A stretch of 64,000 bases of DNA, taken from NCBI GenBank assembly GCA_964415295.1, contig CAYPYN010000004.1, positions 400,934-464,933 of the forward strand. Reading direction: 5' to 3'. Of the stretch, positions 62,101-64,000 are shown piece after piece. The DNA is from SB21 sp964415295 (GTDB taxonomy: Bacteria; CLD3; SB21). A program made the position numbers and the translations under genes. How positions within the stretch are numbered: the first letter of the stretch is position 1; every line of letters begins with the position of its first letter. The notes under the pieces were generated by a model. The model did not search any database. It worked only from the letters and a program-made list of their open reading frames with translations, and was not told the origin of the DNA.

Positions 62101-64000
62101 GGCCAATGTTGTGTCGTAATCCAGACGTCCGCTCGAACTGGCGAAATTGATTCTCACCTGCGCCGATTCGTCTCCGAAATTATTGAGCAGCGAACGCATA
62201 CGCAGAACCTGGTTACGGTTGATGAACGGATCGTTATATAACGTATCCAGGATCGTTTGTGTAATCTGAAGAGCCGCCGGACGTACCACCGTGATGGAAT
62301 CGATCTGCATCAGGCTGTCGCGTGTGATCTGCGTAGCATCATTGAAATCAACGCCCACGATGCGGGTCGATAGCTGATCGCTGCCCAGTTTCGCACCGGA
62401 CATAATACGGTAATACTGCGTAAAGGCTGAGGCGCCGCTTGGGATGGAATCCGGACGATTGCCGCCCAAGAGCACCCAGTCACTCGTCACATTACCGTTG
62501 TTGTTTATGGAATCCCTTAGCGTGAAATCAATAGCCGTGGCTTCGCCCGTATTTCTTATATAATAGTTGACCCTGATGCTGTCCTGACCGCGAACGGATA
62601 AGTTCTGGACGATCCGGACGGAATCAAGAACAAGTTGTGCCGGCGACTGTACCAGCACGGTATCCAACGTTGCGTTGCCGAACGTAAATCTGAGCGTATC
62701 AAATTCTACCGCCGACGAGTCAAACAGAGAACCATACAAACGGATCTGAGCAGAATGACCCACGCCGGGATACTTGCCCGTAGCCAGTTTGATCGTATCG
62801 GCTTTGAACGTTAACTGGCTCGTGCCCAAACCGATCGTCTTGCTGATATTCGTATCCAGGTAGGCGCGGTACGTTCCAACGCCGTCGCTATACAGAATAT
62901 AAGTAGAATCAACTTCCAGCGTGATCGGGAATGATCCCGTGTTTACAAACTTGGCCGCAAATGCCGTGAATTGGTTTTGGCTGACGATTTTCCGAGTGAG
63001 ACTGCCGGCTACAAAATTGGCATTAGCATTTACGGAATCCGTATTGATCACAAAGAATGTGGTCGCCGGGCTTCCGGGTATCGTGCTCGAATTCAAACCC
63101 TGGGCCGTGATCAAGTTAGTACCAACCAGATTACCGGTCTTGTATGTTACCCGCGCCTTGCCGACCGAGTCGGTCTTGACAGGATTGGCTGTGGTAATGA
63201 ATCCGCCGCCGCTGCCGCTGATCACCGCGAAGACCACCGTCGTGTCTTTGACAGGATTACCAAACGAATCGATCACCGTGGCTGTTAATAAACGGGAGTT
63301 CCCGATAGTAACGCTACTCACGGTCAGAAGGGAATCCGCAAACCGCTTCGCCTTGTTATGAACCACATGCAGATCCTGGCTCGTCACTTCGGTCTGTCCA
63401 CCGCTGCCGCCGTTTACATTCGCCTTAAGCTGAAGGAATGTCCTCGCGATCGTATCCTTTACCGTGAAAGTAGCCGCACCGGATACCAGCATTTGTGTAG
63501 CGCCCGTCACAAACTGAACGCTCGGCGACGCAATTGATGTTAGTTGGATCGTGTTCGTCGCATTGGTCGCCACATTGCCAAATTCATCATACACCGTCAC
63601 TACCACACTCTCGGTCACGCCCGCCGTCCATACCGTATCCACCAACATCGCCAGAGCTCTCACCACTCTTGGCATGCTCTGAACGGTGAACACCACACTG
63701 TCATCGCTGGTAGTGAATAGCTTCGCCGTTATCAAATTCGCCATGGGCACCGTCGACGTATACAGCCTAATACGGCCAACACCGCTGGCGTCTGTATATA
63801 CCGTACTATCCTTCGTCGTCCGCGTCGTATCGTTAAATCCGCCTGTGCCTGCGTATAATCTGTATCTTACCGAATCATTCGGCACCACGTTGCCAAAACG
63901 ATCCTTCACCACTACCGCCAACTCCAGACTGCTGCGCACATCGACCGTATCCGTCTTGGCCACACCGCCGGCCAGCGTCAGGATCGTATCCTCTTCCGCA
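59164..64000 (-). CDS. Giant Ig-repeat surface protein with T9SS sorting domain, 3' part (5' end outside window)
   Basis: The frame is open to the end of the window; the GTG at 63963 is internal, so more than 1610 residues are visible and the start lies beyond. The visible N-terminal part has at least three Big_1/invasin-like Ig domains (VVVKDRFGNVVPNDSV, VVTVYDEFGNVAT, TATVIDSFGNPVKDTT). The middle is a long array of CARDB-like beta domains with Asn-Thr-Gly motifs. The last part ends with an FlgD-like domain (LNYPNPFGSGL ... YTLAGNLVRKL) and final strand ATTKVLVVR, the T9SS type A signal. Likely a long stalk or adhesin on the cell surface. It has its own terminator. Confidence 0.9.
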   Translation of the reverse strand, partial: AEEDTILTLAGGVAKTDTVDVRSSLELAVVVKDRFGNVVPNDSVRYRLYAGTGGFNDTTRTTKDSTVYTDASGVGRIRLYTSTVPMANLITAKLFTTSDDSVVFTVQSMPRVVRALAMLVDTVWTAGVTESVVVTVYDEFGNVATNATNTIQLTSIASPSVQFVTGATQMLVSGAATFTVKDTIARTFLQLKANVNGGSGGQTEVTSQDLHVVHNKAKRFADSLLTVSSVTIGNSRLLTATVIDSFGNPVKDTTVVFAVISGSGGGFITTANPVKTDSVGKARVTYKTGNLVGTNLITAQGLNSSTIPGSPATTFFVINTDSVNANANFVAGSLTRKIVSQNQFTAFAAKFVNTGSFPITLEVDSTYILYSDGVGTYRAYLDTNISKTIGLGTSQLTFKADTIKLATGKYPGVGHSAQIRLYGSLFDSSAVEFDTLRFTFGNATLDTVLVQSPAQLVLDSVRIVQNLSVRGQDSIRVNYYIRNTGEATAIDFTLRDSINNNGNVTSDWVLLGGNRPDSIPSGASAFTQYYRIMSGAKLGSDQLSTRIVGVDFNDATQITRDSLMQIDSITVVRPAALQITQTILDTLYNDPFINRNQVLRMRSLLNNFGDESAQVRINFASSSGRLDYDTTLAGTVIGNSSVWIISRDFHTMDSAGVETYTAFVDSAFGNISLDTVSISDPVSGNLKTLTVQDSAKLKLDLFVLGSDSSNLTVSDSAVFPIYVKVVNLGSAPLSTDSVPVRITLPANYNYPSNIGLTDSTVIVRLDQVLRVHLRSRDTTVTPLAITARLDTGNTLYPKDRNNSRKSIVQFVSDSVLVKASKVGTLVATQLLTVSPAGAVDDTVSTFQQFRLRAQVKGMSRLSNIRAVLSLNKQRFSTPDSLTQNVAPDINDSAYVFWTIVSNKDTASTDTFSVIFVGVDTTTGIVRTTLVPQFRTVTVVRRADLSVNMAVISPFGATDDTISAGQQFVVAAKVTNSGTATVAAGGALTLTVSSGLSFVTGSPTQTFAVDDSIKWTLSTSTPLRLDSIRVAISAVPSDNNTNLAAYVSKLRDTIRVYTEPTAGIFGDTITLPGKKDTVSTEQIFTIQASVQPLNALVNKVATISFSHNSAGLNIVTGDTLQKPIADGVTSILWSVKAANSIPNDERVDTVYVQFTGNDKNSGDAVSSQRKGIPIIIQTKARLALQAAVVEPHDATDRFVMPNQTFIVRGKVSNTGRANVSGTGSARLDSLVFSQTQIFTATPLDTLFDLENGDDSVRWSVVAPGNSFSQPLVIRFGSLKMIDINTGQAASEINSSINMTVSSENKKLQLKRVPTDTSSRAAAEGERIKDVIVLALDNINLTNSPVTGHILARNFGFEVYEYVVGSGTQKVNNWKDLIDSIQVYRYHTNEIFGRTDLGISDSAIVRVNGRQYRAPGTKALASVFDGLFIRSGISDTVSFAVYVKNGVQGSNRNFSIRLAQVEAFDYDTLGYDVNNVPLGSLPTVDVVDDRGRRIEDIPVDDPTMQTLPTGIVSTSGPNAQKFLNYPNPFGSGLKDDTEFRFVAKNSGPATIEIYTLAGNLVRKLSLANVPANTLSAMIWDGRNMNNQKVRNGVYIAVLKAPGIKATTKVLVVR

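Noticed and set aside
1..64000. CRISPR arrays, IS elements, integrase or prophage genes
   Set aside because: No spaced direct repeats, transposase motifs or phage genes found by reading the window; base composition and gene packing look even throughout.

Overview
This 64 kb window is ordinary, densely packed chromosomal DNA from a Gram-negative bacterium. Most genes lie on the minus strand in long co-directional runs. I saw no rRNA, tRNA, insertion sequence, prophage or CRISPR array, and no stretch over about 300 bases lacks a gene. Three large exported proteins end in a type IX secretion (T9SS) type A sorting domain with an FlgD-like fold and a final K/R-rich strand (near 1758, 34549 and 59164). 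Together with Big_5-type lipoproteins, a choice-of-anchor B protein and long TPR proteins, this points to the FCB superphylum, in a lineage such as Ignavibacteriota, Calditrichota, KSB1 or Marinimicrobia; I cannot place it more exactly. Promoters read as housekeeping sigma-70 boxes (TTGAxx, 17 bases, TATAAT-like), not the TTTG / TAnnTTTG type of Bacteroidetes proper.

Layout. 1-760: 3' part of cstA on the plus strand. 770-18723: a minus-strand run. In transcription order it holds a small exported protein, a Big_5 lipoprotein, an FHA protein, a TPR lipoprotein, a mannose-1-phosphate guanylyltransferase, a 97-residue unknown, uvrC, a fused homocysteine methyltransferase/MTHFR, a UbiA-type prenyl-phosphate phosphoribosyltransferase, a B12-type radical SAM protein, ligA, a polytopic membrane protein, a T9SS subtilase and an exported rhodanese. 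18832-22818: a plus-strand operon with tightly overlapping genes (Cys4 protein, YggS, DivIVA-domain protein, a 63-residue copy of the DivIVA protein tail, purine nucleoside phosphorylase, DUF2905). 22826-25827: gamma-glutamyltransferase, a GAF protein and a methyltransferase. 25993-26838: dapD. 26927-30989: TlpA, DsbD, a small DUF5678-like protein and RlmN. 31020-33878: a lipoprotein and an MltD-like lytic transglycosylase with three LysM repeats. 33927-41604: a lipoprotein, the choice-of-anchor B T9SS protein, DUF445, thymidylate kinase, a sirtuin and PepD. 41778-45348: an orphan receiver-PATAN protein, MeaB, NuoN and an unknown. 45406-49260: a signalling operon with two tandem metallo-beta-lactamase-fold hydrolases, a cyclic-nucleotide-binding histidine kinase and a glycosyltransferase. 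49362-59017: STAS, ThiG, ThiS, cytochrome c, Def, YajC, SuhB, a 1262-residue TPR protein and a PcrA/UvrD helicase. 59164-64000: the 3' part of a giant Ig-repeat T9SS surface protein.

The most interesting points are: (i) a 10-base homopolymer lying exactly in the spacer of the promoter of an exported-protein gene, the usual layout of a phase-variable switch; (ii) the operon pairing two paralogous MBL-fold enzymes with a cyclic-nucleotide-binding histidine kinase, a possible make-sense-destroy circuit; (iii) a receiver domain whose phospho-acceptor Asp is Glu, fused to a PATAN domain; (iv) a short gene that duplicates the C-terminal module of the DivIVA-like protein before it; and (v) an abutting pair of a prenyl-phosphate phosphoribosyltransferase and a B12-radical SAM enzyme. 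All functions are read from sequence motifs by eye; no database search was run.
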